Shown: piece after piece, positions 27,401 to 42,400 of the stretch
How the letters are laid out: each line of letters starts with the position of its first letter
Numbering within the stretch: the stretch's first letter is position 1
DNA from: Ceriagrion tenellum
Lineage: Eukaryota > Arthropoda > Insecta > Odonata > Coenagrionidae
DNA: 64,000 bases
Direction of reading: 5' to 3'
NCBI GenBank assembly: GCA_963169105.1
Contig: OY720639.1
Coordinates: 93,570,559 to 93,634,558 of the forward strand
Notes under the pieces: generated by a model
Seen by the model: only the letters and a program-made list of their open reading frames with translations
Told to the model about the DNA's origin: nothing
Database searches by the model: none
Made by a program: the position numbers and the translations under genes

Positions 27401-30400
27401 TCTGTTAACTTCATCATGTCTTATTTTGTCGGTCCATTTTTTCTTTAGCATCCTCCTCCAGCACCATGTCTCGAAGGCTTCTAGTCTTTTGTGGTCAGCT
27501 TTTCCAATGGTTCGTGCTTCTGATCCATAGAGTGCCACACTCCTCTTGATTATGATGTAAAACATCAAGACTGGTTGTGTTTTTGATTAATCTGTGTAAA
27601 ATTGCCCAAAGTTTTTCTATTGTGAATGAGGAGATAGATTAGGCATGCAAACTGTCAACCCCCTAATCAGTAGTGCTACAACATGGGGGGGCTAGGGTGT
27701 ACACATTGGCCCTCCTAAAGCATAGCGGAGGGTGCCAAAGGTGCCCTCAAAAGGGCTCCAAAGTGTATTGAATGGGGTACAGAACGCACCCTCATTTAAT
27801 TAAACTCCCCTAAGCGATGGGTCTTCAGTTTTAGTGAAATCTGAAACCGAAAACCTCAATTCCAAATTTGAAAATAACCATTTTTAGTATTTTAGAAGGG
27901 TTGTTTTAAAGATGAAAAAGATTGAAGTCAACAGTTTCAGGCGAGATGTTGTGGAACTGCATTATCAAAATGAAAAACACTAGATGTTGTACTGTCCACT
28001 ATTTTTAATACTCAAAACTTTAACTTAACTGTACCTGATGATTATAAACAAGATACAAATTTGTGACTTCCACAATTTATTGAACACTAGTTTATGGCCA
28101 GTTTTGGCTGTCGCGCCATCATCAGGCATAACAGGTGTGACAGCCGAAACTGGTCGCTAGTGTTCAATAAATTCTGGAAGTCACAAATTTTTATCTTGCT
28201 TATAATGTTGTCCTTCCACCACATGAAAGCTTCAAGTTTCCATTTTATTTGTACCTGATGATGGCCAAATAAAGTTCCAAAACACGTGTAGGAAAGTTTT
28301 GAGTGTTAAAAATAGTGGACAGTACAACATCTAGTGTTTTTCATTATGAAAAGAGTTGTTTAAAAAGGGGGAGGAGGGATCATATGCTTACAGAAAGCTT
28401 TGATGAGTTTCTTGCAGAAGTTGTGTGTGGCCAATGTAGACATCAACCTATCTGTCCCTACGCCAACTATTGTAAAAGTTTTCATCAAAGTGAAATTACC
28501 CTGAAGCTCTTACTTATATGCAACTAACTTGCCCATGCAAACTCACCCTATTAAAGGGATACTATAGAACTATTAAGTAGTGATTATAGGACTCTTTCTT
28601 AATCACTTTTTATATTTCTAATGGTATATGGAACTATTACTGTAGGTTTACATGTTACGTACTTACCCATCATGCCATTCCCTTTTGGGATAAGCGAAGT
28701 CTAAGAATTTTGCTATTGTCTCTGGCTCTTTAAAACTAACTCCCTATTAATAATTTCCTCCATAAAGCCCTATTTTTAGAAGCCGTGTTTGCTTCTCTTA
28801 CATATCTCAAGCATTTTAAAAATGAAATGATTTAACAAACTAAATAAAATTTGGACTTATACCTCTATGTTGTGAAGCTCAGGTGAGAAGTTTTATCTTA
28901 GCTGTACATTTGTGGGCCAAAATGACTTGCCAACCCTGAGGTAATGGAGTCAAAATTCACACTAGGATGTCGGCAGGTTTTTTTGTCAGGTATAGGGTAT
29001 GATGTCATTTATTCCTACATCTACATAATACCCTGTGAACCACCGCATGGGCATGTGGCAGGGGGTGTTAGGTCACCAGCCATGTAAAGGTGTAAGTTTG
29101 TTGAAGATGAAATGGTGTCATGAATTGTGTATTTAGTGGAGCTTAATTTTGATTGTGGTCGCTCATTGTTCATGGAAAGAACAAGTTTTTGTACCTATCT
29201 GTTCGGCAGTGTATCTCTCTTATTTTGTCGCATCTGTCAGGCTTAGAGATATAGTGAGGAGTCATGATAATATTCTCTATTTTGCTCTGAAAAATATCAG
29301 TTCTGAATTTATCATGCAACCTAAGCCTAGCGTGTAGCCTCCGAGTCTCTAGGGGCTCCCACCTTAATCCCTCTAAAAGTTGTGATACACTATATGTACG
29401 CTCGTAGTAGTTTTTAATGAAGCACGCTGCTTTCCTTTGTATTTTATTAATTTTTTTGGTTAAATCTATTTCACCAAGGTCCCAAATGCTCGCGGCGTAT
29501 TCAAGGTGTGGCCTAACCAGAGCAAAGTAGCATCTCTCTCTGACTTTTTCATCCGAGGACCTTCCTATTATGTTTAACAATACCCAGTTTCTTTAATGTT
29601 GCGCCACATATGTTTTGTCTGTGTAATCCCCACGATATATCTGAAGTTAAGGTAATTCCAAGATATTTTACTGTATCTGAAGATTTTATGTTTACTCCAC
29701 CCACTGCATAGGTATGGCATTTTTGTGATGACTTTCGCAGGATGATAAATTAGTAGTGTTTTCTATATGTGTCACTGTATACAACCAGTGATGAACCGAA
29801 TTCTAAGTAGTATTTACCGAAAGCTTCCAAGAAATTTAAAGTACTAAAAGTCATGAGATATTACAATGTACATAACTGACCATCAGATCTTTAATTCAAC
29901 TTTTTTATGTACCTACTTGTCTGTCCCAATTCCTCTCTCATTAACATTTCTAGATAATTTTACAAGAATAATATGGTGAGGTTACAGTGAATATGGCTTC
30001 ATTTTATGCCTTTTTTATCATGTTTTAAGTACAATGTGATACCAAGCCTCCTATTGTGAATCAAGATAGGCAGAGATATTTTCATGTTATTAGAAAGCAT
30101 TATTTTGGTCTTCTGTTAATCTAATGACTTTTTTATCATTCTTGAAGCTAATCTTGCCATCTCTTGATATGGCCTCTTCTCCCCAGATAACATTGATTCC
30201 AACCTCTGAAACTATGATCAGTGTTGAATATCTGTGGCATAATCATGACTTGAGCATTTTTTGAGATACAAAGTTCTCTGAATTTGCATAATTCACTTTT
30301 CCTTAGATTGATGGCTTTCTAATTCTTTAACCAGCAATGAAAAACTAAGACTATCATTGATTTGAACTTCCCACCTTAAAGGATACTTTACAACATTGGT

Positions 30401-33400
30401 TGATCATGAAATACTTCCAAAGCAATGACCTTTTGTCTGTATCCTTTACCATACAGATTCAAATGCCCACTGTGGGTACTGCTTGCTGGAATTAGAATAG
30501 GACATAATGTAGATGGTCTGTGGGAATAAATACCAAAATTGGTGTATATTTTTGTGTACCTATAGCTAGTAGAACCCTCATTTCAGTGTATTTTTAAATA
30601 TACACTAGGTCTTTCAGGTCAATGTAGAACACCACCATTTAGTATGCAATCCATAACCAGATATGCTTGATTAACCTTGATAGAAAGTACATTCTACAAT
30701 ATTTTGCTCATTAGTCATTTTCTCTTGACGAAAGTCAGAATTCAAGTTTTTAGGTTTGCTCCGGTATTTTGATTTCTCTCCATCACTAATTGAGTGAATG
30801 AGGCAGATCAAAAGATAGAGAAATTCAATTTGTTGACGTGTGTTGATGTCTGACTGATGAGAACTTATTTGACCAATCATTATGTTATTCTACTATTACA
30901 TGAATATCCGTGTGTCAAACAGCATTATCCTCTGTAGACACCACTTACCTGGATAGTTCAAAGGAGAAGAGAACTGTACATGCACTAGTATTTATTCAAT
31001 TGATTGGACAGCCTAATTTTGAAATTTTTTGACCCTGGTCCATTAAAAGTTACGTTATGAAGCTTTCTTGACTAAGTAAGTAAGTAAGTAAGTAAGTAGT
31101 TTATTGGTCCCGGAGACATAAAAAACATATGTATGGGACAAGTCAAGGAAAAGGAAACAATACATAAATACAAATCCTCGCCTCCAAAGGAGAACACAAT
31201 ACATAAATACAATCACTTATTCAAGAACTCATCGACTGAGTAAAAAACATTGTTCAATAGAAGTTCTTTCAATTTCTTTTTAAAAACAGGAATACTACGG
31301 GTCTGTTTGATCTCACTAGGGAGACTGTTGTACAACATGCATCCTGCATATGACGGTTGCCTTGTGAAGGACACTAAATTGTGAGACACCACTTGAAAAT
31401 CACCATTTCTTCTGGTATTGTATGAATGAACATCGTTGTTCAAGGGCAATCCAAGAGCCAGATGATGCTCTTTAACATACATAATTGTATAGAAAATATA
31501 TATACATGGGAATGTTAAGATGTTAAGTTCTTTAAAATATAACCTGCAGCTAGTGCGTTTATTTACGCCAACCAAAATTCTTATGGCCCACTTCTGTAGT
31601 TTAAACAGTCTTGTTGTTCGCTGGGAATGACCCCATGCACAGACTCCGTATTTTAGTCGACTAAAAACACAAGCATAATACACAGAGAGAGCAACACTTA
31701 AGCTAGTGATCGGAGTTATTCTACGTAGTAGGTAACAGCTCCTTGCTACTCGTGAACATAAAAAATCAATATGTGATTCCCAGTTCAGGGTATCGTCGAT
31801 GTACACACCTAAAAATTTTGTAACAGAAGACATAGCAATAGATTTACTGTCTAATTTCAACAAGGGGGAAGAAATCAATTTATTTTGATACATGTGAAAA
31901 AGCATAAATGAGGATTTTTTTCTGTTCAACACAACCCTGTTATCGGTACACCAGGATAACATATGATTGACCTCTTGCTGGGCAACTACATTCACATTAT
32001 CGGCACAAGAAATGAGGTGATTAGTATCATCTGCATACATAATTATTTCACCCTGTCTAACACGGGTAGGAAGGTCATTAATATATAATAAGAAAAGTAG
32101 AGGGCCCAATACTGAGCCCTGTGGTACACCTTTGGAAATGTGTGTTTTTTCTGAGGAAACCATAGAAGAGGGTCCGTTTATGCAAACAAATTGGGTTCGA
32201 CCAAAAAGAAAGGATTTCAGCCAATCGTTGGCTATACCAGATATTCCATAATAATGCAATTTCTTTAGCAGAATTACATGGTCGACACTGTCAAACGCTT
32301 TTTTTAAATCATAGAAAATTCCTATGGTCTCAATATGTGCGTCCAAACCCTGAAGAATTAGATCAATAAATTTGTATATGGCTGTTTCGGTACTTTTTCC
32401 TTTTAAGAAACCATGCTGAGAAGAGGAGAAAAGTTTATGTTTCACAATAAATGAAGAAAGTCTTTCATACACTATTCTTGTGCTACCTAAATAAGTTCTG
32501 ATTTTTAGATCTGAAGATGGTTACTACTAAACAAGATTTTCCTTGGGGTATATATATTCCACTCTAATCTGTGTACTTCTATATTCTAACCTTCCTCTAA
32601 AAACCTGTGGTTGTTCATTTAGTGAAAGGCAACGTGAGAGAGGAGGGAAACCCTATACATAATAGGGAAAATTTCCTCTGAGGAAAAATCATTTGCCTTG
32701 ACCAGGACTTGAACCTGGGCCTCTTGATACTTGCCAAGTGCATCAGCCAGTTAGACTAAGGAGGCCTGTGGAATTTTTTGGTATTACAGTAGAAACTCGT
32801 AATTACGAAGTCGATGGGACCGGAATACTCAGCACTTTGTAATATTGAATTTTGTATGAATGAGTATCTTTCAAGAGCATTGCGATGAAGCTATTTTTTT
32901 GTTTCCTTAAATTATGGTGTGCTATTCAGACGTATTCACATGATTTATGAAGTAAAAATTTATGAAAGTTTATTTAAATTTGTATTGTATTCATGTCAAC
33001 GGGGTGCATATAGTTGAACACAAATAACTTGTCGGAGGTTGATGCTTCCAATTTTCAGGAATTCTGCCTCGTTGTTCCATCTTTTCATAGCTGAAATCCC
33101 GAAAATCGGAAGAATCAACCTCCATCCATGTCCCATGGAAATCTACTGGTAAACAACTAACTTTTTGTTTTTTTTCAGCGAGTAAGAGAGTAGGCGATCA
33201 AGCGTCTTTGCAAAATTTTCGCACAGTTTGGACTGAGCCTATGATGCTTCATAGATGTATTATGATACCAGTAATATTGATTTATGTATACACCAAGGAA
33301 GTGTGTGACTTGTGCGATCATTTTACACTGGATATAGAAATTAGACGAAAATATTTTCGTTAAAAGAAGATCATATGCTGTGTGTCAGGCATATTATATA

Positions 33401-36400
33401 TACCTCTATAAAACGAACAAGGAGACATCGCGTAACAGATGTTAAGGATGCAGGCGAAACAATTTTTATCTGAAACTAGAGTAAAAATGCGGGAAATTTG
33501 TCGCGGCTTTCTGCCCCTGAATCCCAGATTTGTGAGAACCATTTGTAGTGAGAGGCCATAATACTATTTCGTCCAAGTCAAATACTTAACATTTTGCATT
33601 CTCCAGCAGTTGACGCTCGTCCCAAAACTTTATGGGAACTTGAACCTGAGTCTCTTGATACATGTCAAGTGCATCATCCAGTAAAACTGCCAAGGCATGA
33701 GGACAGGAACAACATTAAACTGTGGCTAGTCCTGGTATGCTCAAAATTCGCCTATAACAAGTCATCACTTGAAACGGAAACACCAAAAAATCAGTCCCAT
33801 AATGCCATCAGAGAGCAGTGGTTGATTTCCCCAGGGAAGTACATCAAATAGTTACTCCATGCATAGGATTTTTATTCAAAGCAGAAGCACCAGGGAAGCT
33901 GTTTGCCAATCTGGGTATATCACATGCTACTAAGATTGGGGTTGTTACAGAACACAACATAAAAAAACTTCATACATCCTGCAGCATGCAGAAAGTGAGA
34001 GAATAGATGGTATCAGGAGGATTTACAACAGAGTTCAGTCAGCTGCTGAGAGCAGACATTAGAGGATGTATTAAAGTAGCATACTCAGCCCTGAAAAGAG
34101 GTCATCCCTTGGAGTCTCATTATGGCTTCAGTGCATAATCAATCAAAGTGATTGAGGAGAGAGGTGGGTACTCAGAGGTTTATTGTTCGTATGCTTGAGG
34201 AGGTTTGAGAAGAAAATAACCCTGTTCACCTTTAGTAATCATGATGATACCATAATGTTGTGGAACTTGTTGAAGATTATAGTTGATATATCCTGTTGAA
34301 TGTGAGTTTTATTTTAATTGCCGCCATTCACAATCAAATTCTATGAAGCTTTATCATAAACCACTGCTCAGTGGCCAGTCATGTCTGATTTTTCTGCATC
34401 AGTGCACAACCAGAGATCCATATTTTCCATTCCCGCAAAAGATCTGAGCTATCGAGTCACATAGAATATTTTAACTCTGTGAGCAGTATTCTGTTTGTAT
34501 GTTGCCCCTTGTATAAAATATGTAGCTGCCATTTACTTTTTCATATTTGTGAGAGAAAATTGTGAGTTGGTCAGCTGCTGTGGCATGATTTCCCCTTTAT
34601 TTCTTTATCCATGTTCTACCCTGAAATCCTCCATTAAAGTATGTGATAAGGGGTGTATGAACACCAGCATTTAAAAATTATGGCACAGGTAGAAAAGAAT
34701 TGGTAGATGGAGGGAGTGAAAATTGAAATGTATGGTGATGATATTGTGTCATTCTGTGCTTAAGTTTAATGGTTTATCATACTTGGGAATAAGGGATTCT
34801 TTAGCATATCCGTCCAATGGTGAATTTCTGTTGTGTCTTAAGTTTGAAATTTGTACTCTTGTCTTCCTGCAGGTGGTGACTCACATACTGAGCTATGTTT
34901 CCCTGTCGGATCGCATCATAGCCTCTCGGGTGTGTCGACTGTGGAGGGAGGCAGCCTCAGATCCAAGGCTTCATTTGGACACTGCTTGGGTCATCCGAGA
35001 TGACCTATCGCGACCTGCTCAGACAGTCTGCCGGGGATTCTCCAGCACCCTTTATCCCCCTCCAACCTGCCTCCACCTAGTCCTTAATGATGTAGAAATC
35101 AAAGTCTCTGATGTTCTTTCGGATAATCCAAGTGAGTCACTCACATGCAATGGTATATTAATATAAGGGATGAGTCGATTCCACATTTTTTTGATTCCAA
35201 TTCTTTCAAATCGGTTCCCGATTCTCATTTCTGATTCCATCGATTCTTATTCCTAATAACAAGTGGGATATTGATATAGCAGTAGCATATGACTATTACT
35301 TAAATTCAAGTATTGGCTGAAATAAAATAACAAAGACAATTAAGTCGCTCAAAAAGTATATTTGTTAACAAATAGCAAATATATCCTCAGCTTATTGAGA
35401 TGGATAAAAAGTACAAATTGATAGCCTACACCCAAAATTACTGAGACAAATATGATGTGATAAATGAAATTTGATTTTTTTATTTATCTATCTGTAATCG
35501 ATGGAATCAGAATCGACTTTAGGCAATAGAGTCTCGATACTGATTCTAATCCTGAGAATCTGTGGAATCGAGAATCGACATTTGGATTTGACTCATCCTT
35601 AGTTAATATGTATGGAATATTGGAAACAGATCTCTTCTTTATGATACATATGTATTCATATCTGCCATGTTTTTACCCAGGTTATTCCCCTTGAGAGTTC
35701 ATTAGTAAGTATTTTTGGTAGAATTTTGATTTGACTCATGAATTGGCACCATACCTCATGAATTCTGGATAGTCTAACCTCTTAGGCAGCTACATATGTA
35801 CAGTGGTTGACTTTATAAAGCAAGATCAAGCCATATTTGGTTTTTATATTTTGCTTCCATCTTTTACCTATTAAACAGTTATATCTCTCTAAGCTCCAAA
35901 TCCTTTGAAGCATTGAGTGAGCCATGAAATTGCTTCTGTGATACAATTTTATGCTCCTATCCTCTTACTTAGTGATAAATTTTCAATTATTAATTAATTT
36001 GGGAAGCTGAAATATACAAGTATTTGGTCTTCTATCTTACTTCTTTCTTTTCCCTCTCAGATGGCACTGATACCATTGACAGCAGTGACTGCCAGTCTCC
36101 AGAAGCCCAGTTCTGGGAACAATATGGACCATCCCTGCGTTCACTCTGGCTCAACTGCTGTGAAGCTTCTGAGAGAGCCTTTCCAATCCTCCTGCGGCGT
36201 TGCCCACGGCTGCGTTCCCTTTCTGTTTCCTCGTGCAGGGAGATGCTCATGTCAGGCAGGCTGCTGGCCAATGAAGTAGAATCCTCCGGAGGCTCAGACA
36301 AGCCTCTCTGTCAGAGCAATCAGTCAAAATTTGTTGTCATGTCCAAGGGAGAGAAGGAAACGAAACACAAAGCAGGATCCCAATCGCCATTCAGGAAACT

Positions 36401-39400
36401 TTTTAAATCCAAGAAAACAGACAAGAATGCCACCAAAGGGTGCCTTAACAAAAGTGCTATGCTTGAGAGACAAAATGCAGTCAGGGATAGAAGTAGGACA
36501 TGTGACTTAGTTTTAGTGAGGGCAGCGAGTGAAACAGTTGTCGAGCTCCGTGATGAGCGGACTTATGATCGAAATAGGTGGAAAGAAACTTCAACGAGTA
36601 TTGATCTTGGTGGTGACTTGGCTGCAGCATCGGAGACTGAGAGTCCAGAAACCAGTGCTGTGCAAAGCTGTGAGGGCAGTGACCCTGATGATTCGTGTTC
36701 AGAAGGTTTTAAGGAAGCAAATGAGTTTAGTTGTTCTTCTAGTCCGGTCCTGGAGGGTCCACTTATTCTTCCTGAGCTGAAGGAACTGAGGCTGGCGTCC
36801 AATCGATACCTGTCTGATGCACTCTTTGAACGCTTTGTGGCTCTCAGTCCTGAGCTTGAATCTCTGTCATTGTCTGGCTGCCATCTTACTTTCCACCAGG
36901 GAATATACAGAAGGTTTTATCCTCACAGATGGGACCAATACCAGCAAAGGATGGCTGCCATACTTGGAGCAGGTATGCATGACAAACTATGGGTGATATT
37001 TCTTTTTATTTTTTGAAACATGAAATTTTAAGCTATGGGAAAATATACACGAAATATGAAACACTTTTTTATGATGCTGCTAAATTTTCATGAAACCTTT
37101 TTTTACACCATCATGATATGGTTAACTACCTCAAATGTAAGGAAAATTTAGCCTGGTCCTTTCTAAGGATTGATAAAGGAGTTGTAAGATTTTTAACATT
37201 AATTGAAAACTTGGGTAAAATCAGACTGTACTAAGATAAGGGAATAGATGTAAGTGTATGAGGCCAAAATTTGAAGGGAGAGAGAGGTTGTTCTCTACTT
37301 ATCATGTAAAGATCATTGCGTTCGAAATATGACCATTATATTGACCCTAACGAGTCACAGTTTGAGACTTTGTGGCATCATTTTGCACTACATTCTTATA
37401 CTCTATCCCACAGTTTCCTACAGTTGCATCTTCAAAGCCTCTTAATACACTTTGGAATGCTAATAAAAATTTTCAATTTAAGCCCAAGAAACAGCATAAG
37501 CCAGCAATTAATCGAATAAATACATGAACATTGGACTATATTTGGGTTCATAAGTTTACAATAAAAGGTAAAGATGATTTGAATTCATTTTAAAATGTAT
37601 TACTACAGTAAAACATCAGTAAGTCCCAAAGAGAAAATTTTCTCTATTTTACAAAGAATTTCCAGCATTTTGATTCATTTTGCTGGCAGGGGTTTGGAAA
37701 AGGAGAGGTCTTTTTTACCATCACATAATCAAACTTTTCCAACCACTGCATTTCCCTACCACATGGAGGTCAAATATGGCACCAACTGTCAGATTTCAAT
37801 TGGTGGCTCATTCATGGGCAAGGCTATGGTACGTGAAAGAGTCCAGCCAGCATTGGCATGGTCATGGAAATAAAGATAATATCAGGTGTCATTCTTTGGA
37901 CAGCTTATCTGGGGTCCTTTCTGCTCAATAGATTGCAACGGAGACTCTTTCCAGTGCTTCCACGGCAATTTTCATAATGACTTTGTTGACCTTTGTCGAT
38001 CAGTCTTGTCCAAACTGCCTAAATAGGGTACAGGAATCAGCCTGAAGAAGAAATTGAACTTAATGGCACTATAAGAACCTATCTGCAGCCATAACAGTTT
38101 AAGTTCCTGGAAAGATAGATCTTTAATGCTAAATACCCTCTCGATACCTTACCTAATGTAGGGAAACATGGCACAGCAACTGAAGAATGACAATTCATAT
38201 TGCAATTGCATGAAACAGAAGCTATTCCACTCTTGATGGGTACCATTTCAAGTACTGGTCAACCCGTGTATCATGCTTAACTTTTTTCTCCAAAATCATA
38301 GTAGAAAAGGCCACACATCATTCATGAGTTCCTTATATCCGTGCTGTGCCCCTTGAAGATCTATATGGGCCAGTTAGGGAAGTGTATTGTTTGCTTGCTT
38401 GCTATTGAAGGCCATCACTAGCTATCATCTGACTTAATGCTGCCGATAATTCTTTTTCACTTGTATATCATGTTCACTTCGTATGTGTTCATTTTGGTTT
38501 GATTATTTTTCAGATTGTTATACGTATCAATGTTTTGATCTTTTATATCTTTCTTACGGGTCTTGCTCGTAAAATTCTGTGTTGTGTACAGGTAATCGAT
38601 AAGAACTTGCTCACAATTGCTCATAGCTAAATGCCATTTGCTAAAGGTTAAACAATTTGAAAGAGCAACAATGGGGATATTCACTGCATGAGTCAAGTCA
38701 TGTACACCACTGATGACAGTGGCATAAGACAAGTGGATTGAGATTAAAGTTGTTGGAGTGAGAACAAGACACTTAGGTCCAGGGTTTGGTGCATTAGTTG
38801 AACTTATTCACAAATGAAATATCATAGAGAGGTCTGGTTTGTTTAATTTGAATGAGAATCGATTACTTAAATCAGATTATCATGGAATAAAAAAACTTAA
38901 GGAAGAGTTAAAAGATGTCTAAACGTGAAGATATTTGCCTATGTGCCTAATAGAAATGAATATGACAGAGTATTGTGAACAGAAGGCTTTGGTATAAGCT
39001 GAAAGTAATATCATGAGCCCTATGCCCCACTATGAGAATAAAGGAAGCCACCAATTATTTTTGTTTCAACCCTTATAAAAGAGAATGCCCATCGTACACA
39101 GGTACGTGTGGGCTATAAGTTGATATGGTATTATGTGAGCATTTGAGACCCTGTGCATTAATATGCATTAGACACACCAAGTAAATATAATGCATCAGAA
39201 AGCCATATATGTCCCTGAAAATTGATACTATCGAGCTTAGTGACCCTGCTAATGATTGCCCAATGCATGCCCAGTGACTTGGGTGACATGCACTCACTCT
39301 CCAAAATGAATCTTGGGAACTCCCCGGCAGAAATTGAAGGTGTTTGAGATGGGTTGTGTCAATTGTATGAGGAGTCATTGGTGATTAAATAAAATCAATT

Positions 39401-42400
39401 ACAAATACTGAACATTCTGTAATCATCTGAAGTGGCTGGAAAACAGTAAAAAATGGAAAAATTCAAAAATGAAATGTGCCATTCGGCACATCTCTCCCTC
39501 GTTCAGTTATAATAGAATTCTACATACTTTATTTTCTGACACATGGATGAGACTTTTTTGGAAAGCTCTCCCTGACAGAAAAATTCCCAAAGAAGCACAA
39601 ATGAAGCATCATGATCCAGAGAATTGCATTTAAAACCTTAATAATTAAGACACAGTAATTCTTAAAAATTTCAACAATGGTATGCAGCAAATTTAAAAAA
39701 GTAACCACTCTCATCCTAAATGAGTTCATAAAGAATTAAAAGGAGTCCTTATTAACTTATTCCTTAGGTATATCTTTAAATTGTGTATTGTAGGACTTGT
39801 TAAAAATAAATCGTAAGAGACAGCCTAAATGTGTATACCTTGCATTGTTGTCACATCTTCACCAACTCTTGATTTGACCCACTTCGATTTTAAATAGCAC
39901 CCAATTTTTTTGGTCCCTCCAACTATATAAAATCAAGGTTTTACCGTAAGTTTTTGTGCTTTGTCAATGATAAAGTATTGGGATTCAAAATTTCCTGAAA
40001 GCCCAATTTGGATTTGAGATTTAGTACTCAAGATATGATAAAGAAAAGGGAGATTTTTAATTGGTAAATTTTGAATTCCACTCATCACTGATTTTTTAAT
40101 GACTTTAAATTGCAGTAAATCATTATATCAATTGGTCATATGAATATATCCCTGGATCCAAACTCTCTTACTCAACTCAAACTGCTGTATATTTTATGGT
40201 ATTCTAAACTTTACCAAAACCAATTACCAAAAAGGGAAACAATATCAATTATGTCTATGCTCAATTCGAACCGTTCTCATTTGAGGAGTTGTCCTTGAAT
40301 CTACCTGTATTAATTGGTTGAATATCCTGAAAACCCCAGCTCATAAGTGTTGTTGGCTTTTAGATACTTAGTTGCAAGAACTGGGAACAGTTCTCAACCT
40401 GAAAGTCTGTTCAATCATTTGTAATTCGTAGCCGTAAGATTGGAGTAGTGCACTTAGTGCTATATATTCAGTGCTTGTTGAGTAAAGTGGACTTAGAATT
40501 TAAAATTTCTCGTCAACAGCTCCCTGGGTTGCAGCTGAGCCATTGGGAGATGAGAGTGAACCTGAAAAAGATGACGGTCCAATATCAGAGAGTGTTCTCA
40601 CCTTTCAAAATGTCCTCCGGTACTTCAGGAGACGAAAAAGACTGGGGGGAAAGCTTTTAAGGTTAAGCCTTGGCCACACACTGGTGGATAATGCCTCCTT
40701 GTGTGAACTTGCCAGGGATGTTCCTCATGGTCTGCGCTCTTTACACCTACGTGCCTGTGAACAAATATCTAGTCTTCCCCTTCCTCATATTGAAGACATT
40801 CCTCAGGAGTCTGGCCCTATGGAGGGCTCGTTAGAAAATCAAAGGTATTGTCATTCATTCTAAGATGACAGGAAAATCAAAACTAAGCTGCTTTTCACTA
40901 TTTGAAAGCTAAAAATATATTAATGATCTTCTAATCCATTTTAACCTAGCTGTGGATAATCCTATTATCTTTATTTAATACAGTAAACTTCCAATCATCC
41001 ATGCTAATGGATACAAGATGAAGAGTGGATATTAATATTATTTATAATTCTTTATTCACTGCAAGCAAGTTTTTGCATAGTTCCGTCTATGATGCATAAA
41101 AAACAGGTTTATAGGATAAAAAAGAAAAATACCCATAAATTTATAAATAAATTCATAGGTCACTAGCATGTAACATTTAGACAGAAGTCATAAAGTTGAC
41201 AGATATATTAAGACATTAATTTTATGATGATATCATTGTACAATAATGGACTAATGATAAATTAGGTTCTACCTAGGAAAAAAGAGGTATAAATGAAAAA
41301 TACAGATCACTGTAAAACACATACAGAAAATGTGGTCATGTTAGAAATGGATTACATGATTTAATTGGTGGGAAGAAAAGTATTTTAATTGACCAAGAGA
41401 AAACAAATGACTGACAAAATGGATTGCATGTAATGAAGTTTCAGTGCATTCATTTTTGTTTTCACCATTGTAATATCAACATTTTGAGGTGCAGAGAGGA
41501 GAGAGTTGTGCATATATTCTGTATTTAAGATCATCTGCATGCAAATATTTGAGAGGTCACTGCAGTAATTGTATTTATTAGTGTAAAATTTATCTCTTAC
41601 ATGGTCCTGGCAAGTTTGATGCAACACCATGTATTGAGAGTTTTTAGAATGAGCAATGTGTTGGGATAGGTTTGATCTTTGGGAAAGTTTGTTAATGGGC
41701 AGAGTTTGAGCTCAGAACAGGTTGCATTAAATGTTAAAAAGCATGGGAAATAGGGACTTGAACTATTTTCATCCAGAGTTATTATGTCAATGGTGCTTCT
41801 GTGGGTAGAATTTAACAAACAAATGAAGCATCATTGTGGGCTTGACTCCCTCTGTGAATCATCTGCCCCTGGACAGCATATGTCTACAGATTACATGCAT
41901 GAGTCTACTACAATGAGGTGACAAAACAGGGTGAGAATATTTCTCCAATGGCCGAAACTATTGGCACCACTCGTCAAAATATAGAATATTCTCACCCTAT
42001 TTGGCCAATTCTATGAGGCCGTAGAGCTCAAGTTTCCTTGATTACAATGACATGGTTATTATAGAGCATATTATTTTATGACTTTAACCCGCAAGGAGTT
42101 TCGCCATGTGGTTGAACTGACACAATTGTCATGGCGCATGGAGTAATAATTTTATATCATTATATCGTAAAATTATATCTTTTCATTCAATTTAATTGTA
42201 AATTTTGAGCCATCTGAAAATATTCTATGGCATTTAAACATCAGTAATTTTAATTATATTTATTAATTTTTTAAATGACAAGCTGAATGGATTGTATGCA
42301 AATAGATGAAATTTTTTCTTAAGGGTTGACTTGAAAACATTTGCCAAGTGTACAAACCGCTACTCCTTTTGCTACATGCACCAATGATTACTCACTCATC

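Noticed and set aside
31213..32472. Stand-alone reverse-transcriptase gene, such as a domesticated RT or retron
   Set aside because: The motifs, missing front end and simple-repeat tail show a 5'-truncated LINE.
36032..36802. Minus-strand and alternative-frame open frames over exon 3
   Set aside because: They overlap the well-supported F-box/LRR exon in other frames and have no motif of their own.
41952..42000. 13-bp inverted repeat as a terminator or MITE
   Set aside because: Intrinsic terminators do not apply in this nuclear context, and no second copy or target duplication was found.
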